Shown: positions 12,640 to 24,825 of the stretch, in pieces
How the letters are laid out: each line of letters opens with the position of its first letter
Numbering within the stretch: position 1 is the stretch's first letter
Source: Spisula solida
Lineage: Eukaryota; Mollusca; Bivalvia; Venerida; Mactridae
Reading direction: 5' to 3'
Assembly (NCBI GenBank): GCA_947247005.1
Contig: OX365962.1
Location: 8,095,201 to 8,159,200 of the forward strand
Length of the DNA stretch: 64,000 bases
Translations under genes and position numbers: made by a program
The notes under the pieces: generated by a model
What the model saw: only the letters and a program-made list of their open reading frames with translations
Database searches by the model: none
Told to the model about the DNA's origin: nothing

Positions 12640-13090
12640 TACACTTTGATCTTGCTGAAATTCCTATCACATAATGCAAGTCGTTTTGTTCTGTTTTTGA
12701 ATGTCCCTGAATAGAGACCTTGTAAAAAATAACGAAATAAACAATTATTCCGACATTCAGAACAAAAACGTGCTTTAGATGCATGTCGAATGTTGTAGGT
12801 TGTTTTCTAATGTCGAATTCGACATTCATTTCGAAATTCAATTTTAATTGCTATTTTTGTGTATAGTTTTGAATATCAAATTTGATGTTCTTTCATTTTT
12901 CTAGTGTCGGATTCGACATTCTAATATTTTACACAACTAAGTTGAATGTCAAAATCAACATTTGACATTTATTTCAGCCTTCAAGGTTGCTCAATTTAAA
13001 AAAGACTAATTTTGTGTCATTTGTTTCGTGTCAAATTCGACAGTGTCAAATTCGACATTCATTTCAACATTCAAATTGGCTGTTAACTCT
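12640..13090. repeat. Scattered TGTCGAATTCGACA-type palindromes
   Basis: A perfect 14 bp palindrome TGTCGAATTCGACA lies at 12811-12824. Variants follow near 12903 (TGTCGGATTCGACA) and 13028-13055 (TGTCAAATTCGACA twice), most followed by TTC or TTCATTTC. Spacing is irregular. Function is unknown; this could be a degenerate tandem repeat. Confidence 0.55.
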
Positions 13091-13796
13091 TTAAGTGTGC
13101 ACCAATTACAGTATAATATAACGCGGGAAAACACAACTAGCGCTGTTATAACTGTCATGACATAAACGTCCACTATGAGGCGTTAGCAAAAACGGTTTAA
13201 CTTTTAGCCCTATGGAGGAAATGTAACATACGTTCGTTTCTTTTTGTACTCAGTTTATATGATACATGTACAATGAGCCGTTCCCCAGGAAAACCGGACT
13301 AAGTGTCGAAAATTTAGCATTAGAAAGACAAGTCTCTTTTGAATAGTGTCTAAAAATTTGAGCAAAATATAACATCAAATTTCAAAGTTACAGACTGTTC
13401 AAACCAATCACTCCCCCCTACTTTGTTAATGACGTCGCAAACGCCATTCAAACGTTATTTGACGTTACGTTAACAAACATTTTATAAATCCAGTATTTGA
13501 TGAGTTCTTGACGTCAACTTTTAAAATTGTATCACGTATTAGAATTATATTCCTTTTTCAATAAAACATCGCGAATTTTAGCTTTGAGAGAAACGTAGCT
13601 TCTGTTTTCAACCACTATCCCCTCGTTTTCTCAATATGGATACTCTTCAGAAATTGGTTACCATAGCGACAACAGAAGATATTTTAACATGATTCATAAG
13701 AAAAAATAAATCTAAGACATAGTTCTATATCATCCAAGAACTTAAACTTAAATCAAAGAGCATGCCCTTGTTGTAATTTAAGAGGGTTTTCTGAAA
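13091..13796. other. Intergenic, nothing recognised
   Basis: No domain, RNA or clear repeat. Sequence homologous to the other duplicated locus begins at about 13797. Confidence 0.45.
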
Positions 13797-13869
13797 GTTG
13801 ACACAGCTGCAAGAAATAAAACTAAAATTCATTATCATAGAATACCCGCCTTCACTTTGGAGTACAAAG

Positions 13870-13988
13870 AACGGCAACTCTGCTCCGCTTGATATAAAAT
13901 ACGGTACGGACCGTATATGAACGACTTTAAACACGTACTACGAACAGAAAGTTTGCACAGATAATTATCCAATATGCAGTTTATCGAG
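13870..13988 (+). promoter_or_regulatory. Putative promoter/5' non-coding exon of zinc-finger gene 3
   Basis: A TATA-like box TATAAAAT (13893-13900) is followed at once by ACGGTACGGACCGTATATG, which contains the inverted repeat TACGG-A-CCGTA. About 65 bases later CAGTTTATCGAG is followed by GTAAGT at 13989, a consensus donor. Pairing with the acceptor at 16329-16330 gives a 2342 bp intron and a fully non-coding first exon. The module is strongly conserved at 24.7 and 37.7 kb while the surrounding DNA diverges, which supports function. The transcription start itself is inferred. Confidence 0.65.
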
Positions 13989-14299
13989 GTAAGTAATGTT
14001 ATAGTTTACTTAAACCTTGCAATTAGCTGCATGTTTACCTTTTGTAGTACATATATACACGTCTTTAGAACAATAATTTCGAGCTATCAAACACGAAGAT
14101 AATTAAATGTCTAGTATTACGGTCCCGTACTCGCGTTAACACTGGCCTACTAATACGGTCCCATACTACTGGCCTAGTCTTAACTGAAATCGTTAGCGGA
14201 TCAGTTGTAATATAATTTTTTATAGTATTAACATAACTACAAATCTTTAAAAATTAAATAACCTTATGTTAACCGATCGATGTAATGAAGGCCCTATTG

Positions 14300-14898
14300 T
14301 CGTGACGGGATCGTGGGCGTTGGCGTCTGTGTGTGCATTGGTTTAGTTTATAGTCAGAGTCATTTTCTCAAAGACTAACAAAGGTAAACAACTTGAAACT
14401 CAACGTAGTTATTCAACATCATATGGTGGAGCCCATACTGTAAAGACCGGTTACTCTGTGACCTATATTGATGGAGTTATCTGCCCTTGTTTGGACTTGT
14501 GGCACATTTTACACATAAACTGAATATTCTCAAGTACTATCAAAGCTTTCAACTTCAAAATCAATGTACTTGTGGAATGTCATGGCCAACATCTACTGAC
14601 AAAAGGAAACAAATATATCCAGCATTTTAGAAGAGTTATTCCCCTTTTCTGACTTTGAATGGTTACACACAAATGTCAGTTTCTCATAGAATATCAAAGG
14701 TATTCACTTGAAATCAACATAGTTTTCAGCATGTACAAGGGGAGTCCATACTGACAAGACTGGTAACCCTGTGGTATATATATATATATGTGTGTGTTAT
14801 CTGCCATTGTTACCCTAGACTTTTCACTTACAGATGAGCAAGGGTACTATCAAGTACGAGAAAGTCGAGCGTCCAGCACTCGTAGGCGGTGTTCTTGT
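14300..14898 (+). mobile_element. Degenerate Helentron-like (HINE) element in the gene 3 intron, copy A
   Basis: The head is GGGCGTTGGCGTCTGTG. Degenerate ~150 bp units with CTCAAAGACTAACAAAGG, ACTTGAAACTCAACG and ATCTGCCCTTGTTTGGACTT phrases follow, and it ends GTAGGCGGTGTTCTTGTT. The end matches that of the element at 61193-62057 (GGCGGTGCTCTTGTTT). It was present before the segmental duplication because copy B has it too. Confidence 0.65.
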
Positions 14899-15416
14899 TA
14901 TATTATCGTATTACTGACTTACGGAGAACAAATAGAAACGTAGCACTGGGTCTACTGCCAATATTTGTTCAACCTGATGATTGACAAACTGCCTTTTCTA
15001 TAGTCTTTTTATTTCATTGTCAATAAACCCGTAAAAGTTTATCACATAATTATAACTACCTTTAGGCCTTATCAAACAGTGTTCAGGTGTTCACTACATA
15101 CGCTCTACTCATCCTGGTTACTCACCATTTAACGTTTGTCATGTGTGGCTTAGTTTTTCGTCACAGTCTTACGATACACACGTTGTAGGGCTTTTTGTGA
15201 ATTGGCTTTCGGTCTTGCGTGGTATTTAGTTTAACTATACTGTATTTCGGATGAAACATTTCGGATAGTTGAATGTCGAATCTAGCATCCCCTATTCACT
15301 TTGTACTTGAAACGCAAATTTACTGTTTCACTTTCTTTCAGCAGTTTAACGCCACAGAGTGAGATGGCTTGTGTGGGTATCTATTGGGGCCTATTCATTG
15401 TAAGTATATTAATTGT

Positions 15417-15677
15417 CTATCTCGATAGCCTAGTGGTTGAGCGTTCGCTTCGAGTGCGGGAGGTCTCTGGTTCGATCCCTGGCCGCGTCATACCAAAGAC
15501 GAAATAAAAATGGTACCAGAAACTCCCTTGCTAGACGCTCAGCATCAAAGGGAAATTGGCTTCTCTTCTCTCATACCCTCATGGCGATGGATAACATCAG
15601 GAATGAGGTGTCGAGAGTGATTATTATAAGTTGGAAAAACTTGTTTCACAATCGACCTTAAATAAATTAGTGTAAAC
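15417..15677 (+). mobile_element. Full-length tRNA-derived SINE (261 bp)
   Basis: Polymerase III box A (TAGCCTAGTGG, near 15427) and box B (GGTTCGATCCC, near 15471) give a tRNA-like head, followed by a unique body and a tail ending AATAAATTAGTGTAAAC. Perfect 7 bp target duplications TAATTGT lie at 15410-15416 and 15678-15684. The homologous site in copy B (near 27055) has a single TAATTGT and no insert, so this is an empty-site-proven insertion made after the duplication. The truncated copy at 1307-1416 shares its 3' end. Confidence 0.92.
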
Positions 15678-16341
15678 TAATTGTATTATTTATATCGATT
15701 TAGTAATTAATTAATGTGTAAAGTACGGAGACATTGACACGACTCTCAGCGTTTAACTAGCATATTTTGACAGCTGACATACTACATATAGTACTCACTA
15801 CTGTCTATATTAATAACCCAAGTTGCATGTTTTCATAAGCGGAGATTATCACGAACTTCAAGAAGCTCGAGGTATAATACCAACTTAAATCTAAAGGACC
15901 GATATTGCAGGATGATATCACGGAAATGTATATGTTAAACATAAGAATATATATTGTAATTGTAATATATATTCATGTATTAATGTCAGGCCGGGTCATA
16001 TTCTCTATTCACATAAATGTTTATTGTTTATTCTCAGGATGGTCGTTCAGAAAGGAAGTTCGGAATTAGTTTATATATGTATAGAAGAATAGATCTGATG
16101 AATGGTCTATGTATTAACTAAGAATAATTATATATCTATGAAAACTTCAACGTCCGGTATTATCTCTTATCCATAGCTTTATGTACAATAGAATACATTG
16201 TGAATATGTTTTCTATCAAGTGTGTAATATTGTATGTTGATAGTTTTTGTTAACTATCAAAAAACGACATTATTGTTTAGTACTAGCGTAGTGCTCAGTA
16301 CAAATAAAATGCTTTACAATATTATTACAGGTTCTGCAAAC

Positions 16342-17016
16342 ATGGCCGATCCATCTGCTACATGCAGTTCACCCAGCGATCATGACAAGAACAGTATGTT
16401 AAAGCGATCTGGAGATAAACCTTTCATATGTGGTGTTTGCGGATGTTCATTCTCTAAATGTGCTCTTCTCAAATTCCACATGAGAATACATACCGGTGAA
16501 AAGCCATTTAAGTGTGATATTTGCGGAACTACCTTTAGAGCGAGATCTTATCTTTCTTCTCATAAAAGAACACATACCGGTGAAAAACCATATAAATGTG
16601 ATGTTTGCGGAACTACATTCACGGAAATTTGTAATCTTAAGCGTCATACTAGAATACATACTGGCGAAAAACCACATAAATGTGACGTTTGTGGAAGTTC
16701 ATTCTCAGACAAAGGTCATTTAAACAGTCACATCAAAATTCATACTGGTGAAAAACCATTTACATGTGATGTTTGCGGAACTGCCTTTATAGCGAAATCT
16801 AATCTATCTACTCATAAAAGAATACATACCGGTGAGAAACCGTATAAGTGTGATGTTTGTGGAAAATCGTTCTCATTCAAAACAAATTTGAATCGTCACA
16901 CAAGAACACATTCTTGTGAAAAGACATATATGTGTGATATTTGCGGAGCTAACTTCACGCAATATTGCGACATGATGAGTCACATGATGATAATACATAC
17001 TGGTGTAAAGCCTTAA
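16342..17016 (+). CDS. C2H2 zinc-finger protein 3 (7 fingers)
   Basis: A 224-residue predicted nuclear DNA-binding protein. Leader 1-27 (ADPSATCSSPSDHDKNSMLK) is followed by seven fingers from residue 28. All have C-x2-C-x12-H-x3-H spacing except finger 7, which is H-x4-H and ends HTGVKP like the last finger of gene 1. The linker between fingers 6 and 7 is HSCEKT, an irregular form. Helix residues -1,2,3,6 are KALF, ASYS, ECNR, DGHS, ASNT, FTNR and QCDS. Fingers 1-5 pair one-to-one with those of the gene at 29011; later fingers do not. The start is 11 bases after the acceptor AG at 16329-16330. An open frame reaching back to 16234 crosses the splice site and is treated as intron. TAA arose at the same point where gene 1 has TGA. 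Confidence 0.9.
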   Translation: MADPSATCSSPSDHDKNSMLKRSGDKPFICGVCGCSFSKCALLKFHMRIHTGEKPFKCDICGTTFRARSYLSSHKRTHTGEKPYKCDVCGTTFTEICNLKRHTRIHTGEKPHKCDVCGSSFSDKGHLNSHIKIHTGEKPFTCDVCGTAFIAKSNLSTHKRIHTGEKPYKCDVCGKSFSFKTNLNRHTRTHSCEKTYMCDICGANFTQYCDMMSHMMIIHTGVKP

Positions 17017-17250
17017 AGTGTGATGTTTGTGTTAAAAGGCGAATTGAAGCCTAATATTAAAGTACTTGGTACTTACTGATACAAAGCCATATATGTGTGA
17101 AGTTTGCGGATTCACCTTCCCATGAAACAGTGACCTGAATAGCCACAGAAGAATACAATGGTGAAAACCGTACAAGTGTGATATTTGTGGAACTGTTGTC
17201 ACACACAGAAGAGATTTGCCTCTGCACAAATGAGAACTTTCTGGTAACAA
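17017..17250 (+). pseudogene. Decayed finger tail of zinc-finger gene 3
   Basis: Finger remnants continue after the stop (AAGTGTGATGTTTGTG, GTGTGAAGTTTGCGGATT, GTGTGATATTTGTGGAACTG) with several stops and frame changes. They align with the decayed tail after gene 1 at 1055-1306. Confidence 0.75.
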
Positions 17251-17309
17251 ACACTATATATATATGTGTGTGTGAACTTTCTTTATCTTGCATTGAAGTG
17301 GCACTTGGA

Positions 17310-17600
17310 CTTTAGAAGTATCATCGAAAAACACATAACGGCAAACCACATATTGTCAACGTAATTGTGTTCAACGTCCAACAAGTCTAAATAGCGTTGA
17401 AAATGTACAACCGCACAATCGTTTCGTAAATACAACAAACATCCAGTTAACCGCTTTATGACTTAAACAATACATCCAAATAATCGTTACGTGGTAGAAA
17501 CATTAAACGTGTCTAAAAAGTGGTGAAAAACTGCAACCAGTCAACTGGTTTGTGGTCCTGGTGGTGAAAAGTTTACGTACAACTAGTCAACAACTTTGTG
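17310..17600 (+). repeat. 3' flank homologous to that of gene 1
   Basis: Shares AAAAACACATAACGGCAAA, CCAACAAG and repeated AACCAGTCAAC/GTGGTGAAAAA phrases with 1440-1800, confirming that genes 1 and 3 are paralogues including flanks. Confidence 0.55.
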
Positions 17601-17629
17601 AAAGCTGTACACCCAGCAAACATAATATG

Positions 17630-17805
17630 TGTGACCCAGGAGGGCCCCATCTAGGTTTCCATATTGGTCCACATATGGTGGGGCCCACATGGGATTTGCA
17701 ACTGGGCACCATGAGGGGTCCATGTCGGCTTGGAATACGGACTCTATATTGGTCCCTTGTTTATCATCTGGGCATTATACGGGACCTATATGGGTCCCTT
17801 GTTTA
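17630..17805. repeat. GGGCCCAT-rich short repeat ending in hairpin + CCCTTGTTT
   Basis: Repeated GGTCCACATATGGTGGGGCC and CATATTGGTCC phrases with alternating orientation. The right end GGGACCTATATGGGTCCC is a hairpin followed by TTGTTTAAAG, resembling the GGGCCC hairpin plus TCTTGTTTAAAG end of the elements at 54.9, 57.5 and 59.8 kb. It may be a minimal element of the same broad class. Confidence 0.4.
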
Positions 17806-19873
17806 AAGTAGCCTAAATATTCCTATCAGAACGAATTAGTGTGAAAACACTTATAAGTGTCACAGCATGAAAAAAAACGGGTTTAAGTGCAAATAATATT
17901 TTATTATATTTGCTTTTATTTGGAATTTCACAAAAACGTCAAATTTAAGTCGATTTATTTTCCGTATATAAACTAAATTTTATTCATATATATAATCACA
18001 AATACTACTAGTACAGGCATCCTACTAGATTGGCGTTTAGTTCACATGTAGATCTACAAATTTTATGTCACAAATTTCAAAATTAGAAGAATTTCCATAA
18101 TTGTATTATTACCTCCCTTGAATATAAATATGAGTAAAATTTCTATATATCTTTTCCTTGCCGTTGAATATACAAATTATATCGTTAAGTAGTTTCATAG
18201 TGAACTAGTGTATGTGTAACATCTTTAAATTCTACCTCATGGTTGCTCATGACATTGAAATATAAAACCAATACATATACAATAATAATTTATATTAAGT
18301 CATATAAAATAAAAGTATGGTTTTACTATATAAATCCTACGATACGGAAATGTTTTTATTAATAAGAAGCAGGTTACGAACTGCTGAGTAGGTTTGTTGG
18401 CTTATTTGTACAATATGTGCAGAATACATTTTATGAAAAAAAAAGATATTTAATCACCTTTAAATGCAACTTAAATTTCAAATTTAAGCGCATTTAAGTT
18501 TGTGTTTATATTACATAAACCTGCATTTAATCCCATTTATATTCTATATTTAATCACCTTTAAATGCAACTTAACTGTGACTTAAACTTCTAGGAATAAT
18601 TCGACTTAAATGTAGCATTAAACTTAACTTAAATATGGAATTTAATGGCTACTTTTTTCTGATTAAATGTATTTAAATTTCGAATATAATTACATTTACG
18701 TTAATTTTAATCGAAAATTAAACGTAATTGTTCATGCTGTGTTCGTTTACTGTTTAGCTTGAAATGATTGATAAGTGATTAGATTTGTTTTCATGATGTA
18801 TGTAGTACTACCAATATAATATACACCTTCTCCGCCAGAAACTGTCCTGTCCACTTTTTCTATGTTGATACTTTTTTTGTTTTTCTTGTTTTTCTTGTTT
18901 ATAATACCACAGGCCTAAAAAATTATATCACAAATACAGAGTTTTGAAATCCCCCATCATCCCGTCATTACTATATATATAATAGACAGGTTGGCAACGC
19001 TTTTTTCCGGCCTCTACAGGAATCCACTATTTAACGCATCACCGGGCCGCGAAACGATTGCAATCTGGTCTAGATGTATTTTACTACATGAAACAATCAA
19101 TTTATCTACCATTTAACTTGTCATAAGTTATATTTCAGGTATTTCGTTTTTAGATCGATGGTTCCGATTCCATGACTGTTATTGTTTACAACTAACAAAC
19201 ACGCATCGGAAATATTTTACGAAATGAACGAAAAGGAACGAAACGGAAGTATAAAAGTTAATAATATCCGATGCGCCAACTAGGGACCCTATATATACCG
19301 AGATGTATTATGTAATGGTAAAAGTAAGATTTAGATAACTTACCTTTATACATTTGGAGATCCTAAAACTGGAAAATGACTATATAACTATTGAAAAATA
19401 ATAAAATGGTTACTGAACACACGGCGAATAGGCGTATTTTGAATTCAGATACAAACGTTGTTCAAAAAATGCATTAATTAGTATGCATAAAACTATTTCT
19501 GTCACGAGCAGGGATGTATAATGCAATGGTAATAATAAGTTCCGTAAGTTGAAAAATGGCCTGTATCGAGGACTAAGAGAGCGATTAGCGTGTTGATCAC
19601 ACCTATTTCAACGAATGGTATTTAACTTGATTTGGATATGTTAATTCCGTCGTTTCATTGAATAAAAATGAAAATCCTCAATTCATACTTTCATTTCAGT
19701 GCAATTATAATTTTTGAATCTGTTAATAATCGACATATCATTTTTGTGTCTACGATTTCGTGGGATTTTTCAATATCGACAATTCTGTATAGAACAGCTG
19801 TGATTGGTCGACATGTTAGTCACGATTTAACGCCTTGAAACACATCCTTGTGTATATATAGGGTCCCTGCGAC
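17806..19873. other. AT-rich intergenic DNA with TTTAAAT repeats
   Basis: At 18460-18720 the phrase AATCACCTTTAAATGCAACT occurs twice among many TTAAAT words. Otherwise no gene or element is recognised. Confidence 0.45.
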
Positions 19874-19885
19874 AATGTACGATTT

Positions 19886-20207
19886 TTAAGGTGGAAACGT
19901 GGTCCAGTGGTAAAGGCTTCTGAGTTGTGGGTTCGATCCCTAATCCAACCGGATCAAAAACAGAAATGCTTTTGAGTGTTTCCCACCTAACATAACTATT
20001 AAGTCTTCCGGACGGGACGTTAAGCGAGGACCCGTGTATGATGCTTTACATCGGCACGTAAAAGAACCAGGGATGCTTCTTGAACTGGGGCATCTTCTGT
20101 ATCATGCACTTTCCCCCAAAAACTAAAGTGTGTGATTAACCTCTTCTTGGGGGCCTCGCCCATATGAATTTCCGGTGGCCCAGGATAAATAAAAGCATAT
20201 AAATAAA
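19886..20207 (+). mobile_element. Second tRNA-derived SINE family (322 bp)
   Basis: Box A-like GTGGTCCAGTGGTAAAGG and box B GGGTTCGATCCC are followed by a body with GGACGGGACGTTAAGC, GAGGACCCGTGTA and GGCACGTAAAAGAACCAGGG, a central-domain type seen widely in marine invertebrate SINEs, and an A-rich AAATAAAAA tail. Perfect 12 bp target duplications AATGTACGATTT lie at 19874-19885 and 20208-20219. Confidence 0.9.
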
Positions 20208-20219
20208 AATGTACGATTT

Positions 20220-22000
20220 AGGAATAAAACAACTAAGTACTAGTATATTAATTGAATCGTGAATTATGATATTTTGAAATTAAACAAGTTATGTCATGTA
20301 ATTACTCTAAATAGCTCGGTATATACATAATTTCCGATTCGTCGGTACATAGATAGAGAAAAGTTTCGTTAAGTAGAGAGAAAATGTCCGATTCAAAGAG
20401 AGAAAATTTCAGATTCGCCAATAGGTTGATGGAGAACATGTCCAACTTTCGGTCCCATGGAGAGCGACCGATAAGACGCTCAGATCTATATAGAGTTACA
20501 GAGTGGAGATTTAGAAAAACGATTATAAATTAATAACCGTTATAACTATCGACTGTACGCAAACGGGGTGATTTAGTTTAATTATTCATCTTTCAAGCAG
20601 TCTTAATTTGGAAAAATAAAATAAAAGCATGTTGGTCCTTTTTAATGTTTTTATTGTCACTACCATTCTTATAGAATAAAGAAGGAATGGGAAATAGTCG
20701 TTACACTGTCAGGTCGTTTACTATTTTAATAAAAATCACATCATCCGTGTGCGAACGGCTTCGTTTATGAAAATATATTATCTGTCCAATGATGTAATGT
20801 GAAAGAATTTCCTTTAAACAGATTTTGGCCCTTTTTGATGTTTTTGTAAAAAATACTATTTATTAATTCCATTTTTTACCGATACATCTCGCATAATATC
20901 TCTCTGTAACTTATTTCATTACCCACTGTGAATTCCCAGCATATATTCGTCCTCTTCGCTCGGGTTATTTTATTGCCTACCAAAAACGTTGATCTTTTAT
21001 AAAACCGCGATACATGCCTTGTTTGTTAGATTTTGATCAAAGTTCGATGATATTCATGCTGACTTTATTACATATTACAAATAGTATATTTGTTTTTATG
21101 AAAGGACTTCTTATAGTACTCGCTCAGAAAATCGACTAATATTTAAATTACATGTGTTCGTGTTAATCGCAGCAGCTGTTGACAGTATACATGTATATAC
21201 GGGGAATGTACAATTGTTCATGTTTAATTGGCATACATGTGAAAAATATCATTGAAGAAATAATATGTCATTTGTAAGTGAAAAAAATGCCAATACATTT
21301 ATATACATTTATATTAGAACGATTGGAGGTAAAAATAACACGTTAAACATCCCCGTCAAATTAAATAATATGGCAGGTATCATATTAGGGTTGAACCTTA
21401 GTTACTTTCATGCTATATTCAAACAGAAACAATGACATGGCAACGCTGGACGCTTAAATAATACGAATACACGGTACCAGCTGGCCGTATTCTATCACTT
21501 AGCAATATTGGACGCTTAACACGGATGGTTGTCTAAAAGAGCTAACATTTCACTTTGAAACAACAGTACTTATTATTACAAAATAAGTAGTTTTAAATAC
21601 TTAATGAATACGATTCGACATGACTTTATGTGCAAAGGAATTATATAAGAGACGGCTTGTTTCAAGTCAGACTTTTTTAAAATGTTGTACACAAATATAG
21701 TGACACCGTTATATTTCTTTGTATATACGACAGTTATTATCGTCAGCGATGGTTGATTGTGCAGCATTGTCTGCTTCGCACCAGGCAATTTGATCCTAAC
21801 AATCGAATAACATTCTGTACTTATTACTCAAATCAACAAAGGATCAAAATCACAGGTTATTCAGGGCAAAAGTGTTGAATACGGGATTTAGACGATGGCA
21901 ATACTACGCTGTGATTGGCTATTTGCGGCTTATCGCGGTCTAAGGAATTTTATTTAATGCTAACTGATGAGATATGGAATTCTATCAGTGAAATAAAACC
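20220..22000. other. Intergenic, part of a region with inverted CGAATCGG phrases
   Basis: The stretch 20297-20420 contains TAATTACTCTAAATAGC, TTCCGATTCG and AAAATGTCCGATTC. These are reverse complements of GGAGTAATTAC, CGAATCGGAAATTTTCTAT and related phrases at 22240-22760. The remainder shows nothing I can identify. Confidence 0.45.
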
Positions 22001-22041
22001 TATATCAGTCACTGGTTATCATCTACAATGTGACTGATATA
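22001..22041. repeat. Short perfect hairpin
   Basis: TATATCAGTCAC (22001-22012) and GTGACTGATATA (22030-22041) are exact reverse complements around a 17-base loop. No T-run follows it to suggest a terminator. Confidence 0.6.
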
Positions 22042-22189
22042 AGCTCCGCCCCCTCACAGGGACTACTTTACTTTTATAAAAAAACTCAACACTAAACTGT
22101 CCGTAACGTTTTTATTACTGATCGGAAACAAGTCATGTGGGGGTTCATATATAAGGCATGGTTATCTTATATATTACTAATAAGTATGT

Positions 22190-22800
22190 ATTCTTTATTT
22201 CGGTCTCATTCACATATATACTGTTACTTATATGTACGTTGGTGCATCGGATATTTTCTATCTGCCAATTGGCGAATCGGAAATTTTCTATATCTATGTA
22301 CTGGAGCCTCACATATTGTATATGTACAACTCTACGGATTCCATTTGTCATTTGGAGTAATTACACTATACAAATTGTATATTTCTAATTTCATAATTCA
22401 AATAATATACTTTGTCATTCCATTCATAAATCGTAATTTGGCGAATTGGAAACTTTTTATCTATAACTATATACCGTCGAATCGAGTAATTAGTACAAAT
22501 ATACAATTTTTGTAATGTAATTTACATTACACAAATTGTATATTTGTATATTTTCTCATGAATCAATTCAAATAATGTATTTTCTCTTTCTATTCATAAT
22601 TTATATAAATCGTATGTTGGCATATCAGACATTCTCCGTTAACCTGATGGCGAATCGGTAATATGTACCTGCGGAAATTTTCTATGCTGGTGCATCGGAG
22701 ATTTTATATGTATCTTCCTACTGGCTATTTGGAGTAATTACAGTATACAAATTGTATATTTTCTCATATATCACCATTCACAATTATATCTACGAATCGG
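22190..22800. repeat. Internally repeated CGAATCGG/GGAGTAATTAC block
   Basis: Two diverged copies share GGTGCATCGGA, GGCGAATCGG, TTTGGAGTAATTACA and TATACAAATTGTATATTT, one at about 22240-22400 and the other at 22640-22770. An inverted relative lies at 20297-20420. The 126-residue open frame over the left copy has AT-driven composition and no domain, and is not proposed as a gene. Confidence 0.5.
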
Positions 22801-24624
22801 AAATTTACTCTGCGAATCAGAATATAAAAATCCATCATGAGATGTAGGATAAGCATATCTCACCCGAGCGAGGGGTCGAATTTTAACTAGGGACGAGGTA
22901 TCATTATTCTATATCGACTGTCTCATGATTTTTCTTTCTCAGACGTAACTTGAGAAAATGGGACATTTGCCGTACGTTCTTATAACATGTTTTAATAACA
23001 GCGTAAATAAAGCGTACGCTGTTAAGTTATGAAAATGTTTCTTAAACGGTATACAGCCTTTTGATGCTCGACTAGTTAGCTTAAGGTAGATCATAACCCT
23101 TGAAAATGCTTGAAAAACACCCACTTGAAAAAAGCTATTTCAAACAGCATATACCATTTGCTTTTATTACATATGATAGAAAACCATTGTAGCACTTGCG
23201 TGTGATGTAAAATGTACCATATAGTTGCCTAATTCAAATGCTAACACTAAAATAAAGGCGATTTTCGAATGAAAAATACAACATTTTTTTCAAAATGTCA
23301 AACGTTATCATTATTGCATTTCATGATACGAACTCATCGGCAATACTTTATAATCAATCGTCGCAAGGGCATGCCAGGCTTGAAATTAGCTGCTGGTGTT
23401 TTATTTCCGAGAAAAACACCTTCATGTTGATGTGTAATTTCGACAAGGAAGTCGCCATGTTTGCTCCCTCCTGTCACCACAGTAAACGTACAGCAACATG
23501 CTTTTCAAACAAAATAATCAACATAATCGATAGCCAGATCGAATAATGACTTTATTACATTCATAATTTATCAACTTTACAAACGATCATACGATAATAA
23601 CAATGAAATCCAAATACTTATTATTGTTTTCATCTCGTTTGTTTACGAATTTCGCGCTGTGTAGCAAATTTATATTCATGCGCCAAAGTAGTGCGACAGT
23701 TTATCGACAAAACCATTATAATGCGGTGTTCATAATGTGCCGTTCATAGCGAATAATGACCTCGAATACAATATGATACTTACGGTTTAATTTAAGTCCC
23801 AATGAAACATCAATATCAGCATTTTCCTATCTCAACACATGCTGCACCTGTTAGCGAATTGATAATCTGATATGTGTTACGTGGCTGTCTGTCAAACTTT
23901 ATTTTAGCTAAATTACAAAAGTAATATGCGTTTTTAAATAATCCTTATGTTAATTATGCTCGTATAATCATTGCTAACACAGTTGTGTAACTCGATTTTC
24001 TGGATCGTTTCGCGATCACATACAGTTTGTGTAAAATCGGTCATTACATGTAGCTGTCAAAATATTTCAATCCACACGAATAGTCCGTGCAAATGTTACA
24101 ACGTGCTCGGTAAGTTTATGTATGGTGTGATGTTACTGCCATGCTATATTATCGTCTGCAAATAGTTTTTTGAGTAATATTTAACCATTTTAACGCACAA
24201 ACTGACCAAATACAGCATTTTTTTCATGTTAAAAGAAACGGGCTAACGGACGGAACAAACGTTATCAGGGACCAGTACGACTAAAGATAAGTAGGCAATT
24301 TCTTTGGTATATATACAAATAAAATACAGTGGAAAGAAATATCTAACTAAATATGTTTATAATTGAAAGAAATACTAAAGCTTTAATTAATTCTCCATAA
24401 ACCTGTTTCAGTTCTTTCGAGGCAACTTAAAACTTGTACAAATAATCAAGTTTTAAGTCTTATAGACCCGATAAAATCGATTATTGACAAACCAACAACT
24501 ATCTGGTCCGTCAGGCCCACCGTACCCTAAACTATTTAGGATTTATTAAAAGTAGGCCTTCAAACATACACATGTGATTGATGTCGAACATGTAGGTATG
24601 AAGTACTTGGTTATAAATTATATA
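22801..24624. other. Intergenic, nothing recognised
   Basis: Short open frames only (83 residues at most) and no recognisable domain, RNA or repeat structure. Confidence 0.4.
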
Positions 24625-24709
24625 GTTGACACAGCTGCAAGAAATAAAACTAAAATTCGTTATCATAGAATACCCGCCATCACTTGTGCATGTTTGGAGT
24701 ACAAAGAAC

Positions 24710-24825
24710 GGCAACTCTGCTCCGCTTGATATAAATTACGGTACGGACCGTATATGAACGACTGTAAACACGTACTACGAACAGAAAGTGTGCTCAAATA
24801 TTTATCCAATATACAGTTTATCGAG
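24710..24825 (+). promoter_or_regulatory. Putative promoter/5' non-coding exon of zinc-finger gene 4
   Basis: TATAAATT (24730-24737) is followed by ACGGTACGGACCGTATATG, then CAGTTTATCGAG and the donor GTAAGT at 24826. With the acceptor at 28998-28999 the intron is 4174 bp. The module is almost identical to copy A at 13870-13988. Confidence 0.65.

Larger units (their letters stand above)
13797..17250 (+). repeat. Segmental duplication copy A (promoter module, intron, zinc-finger gene 3)
   Basis: Homologous in order to 24625-29760. Shared landmarks are GTTGACACAGCTGCAAGAAA, the TATA/TACGG module, the intronic element ending near 14898, the AGTTTAACRCCAC region, the AATGTCAGGCC region and the final ATAAAATGCTTTACAATATT before the acceptor. 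Copy A carries a SINE that B lacks. Copy B carries a 346 bp element and a ~1.3 kb insertion that A lacks. Confidence 0.85.

Noticed and set aside
16234..16341. N-terminal extension of zinc-finger protein 3 (and the ATG at 28978 for protein 4)
   Set aside because: The extra codons lie upstream of a conserved ATTACAG splice acceptor and are intronic; the paralogues share a start 11 bases after the acceptor.
22135..22515. 126-residue hydrophobic open frame as a membrane protein
   Set aside because: AT-driven composition, open frames on three overlapping phases and internal repetition; no signal or domain recognised.
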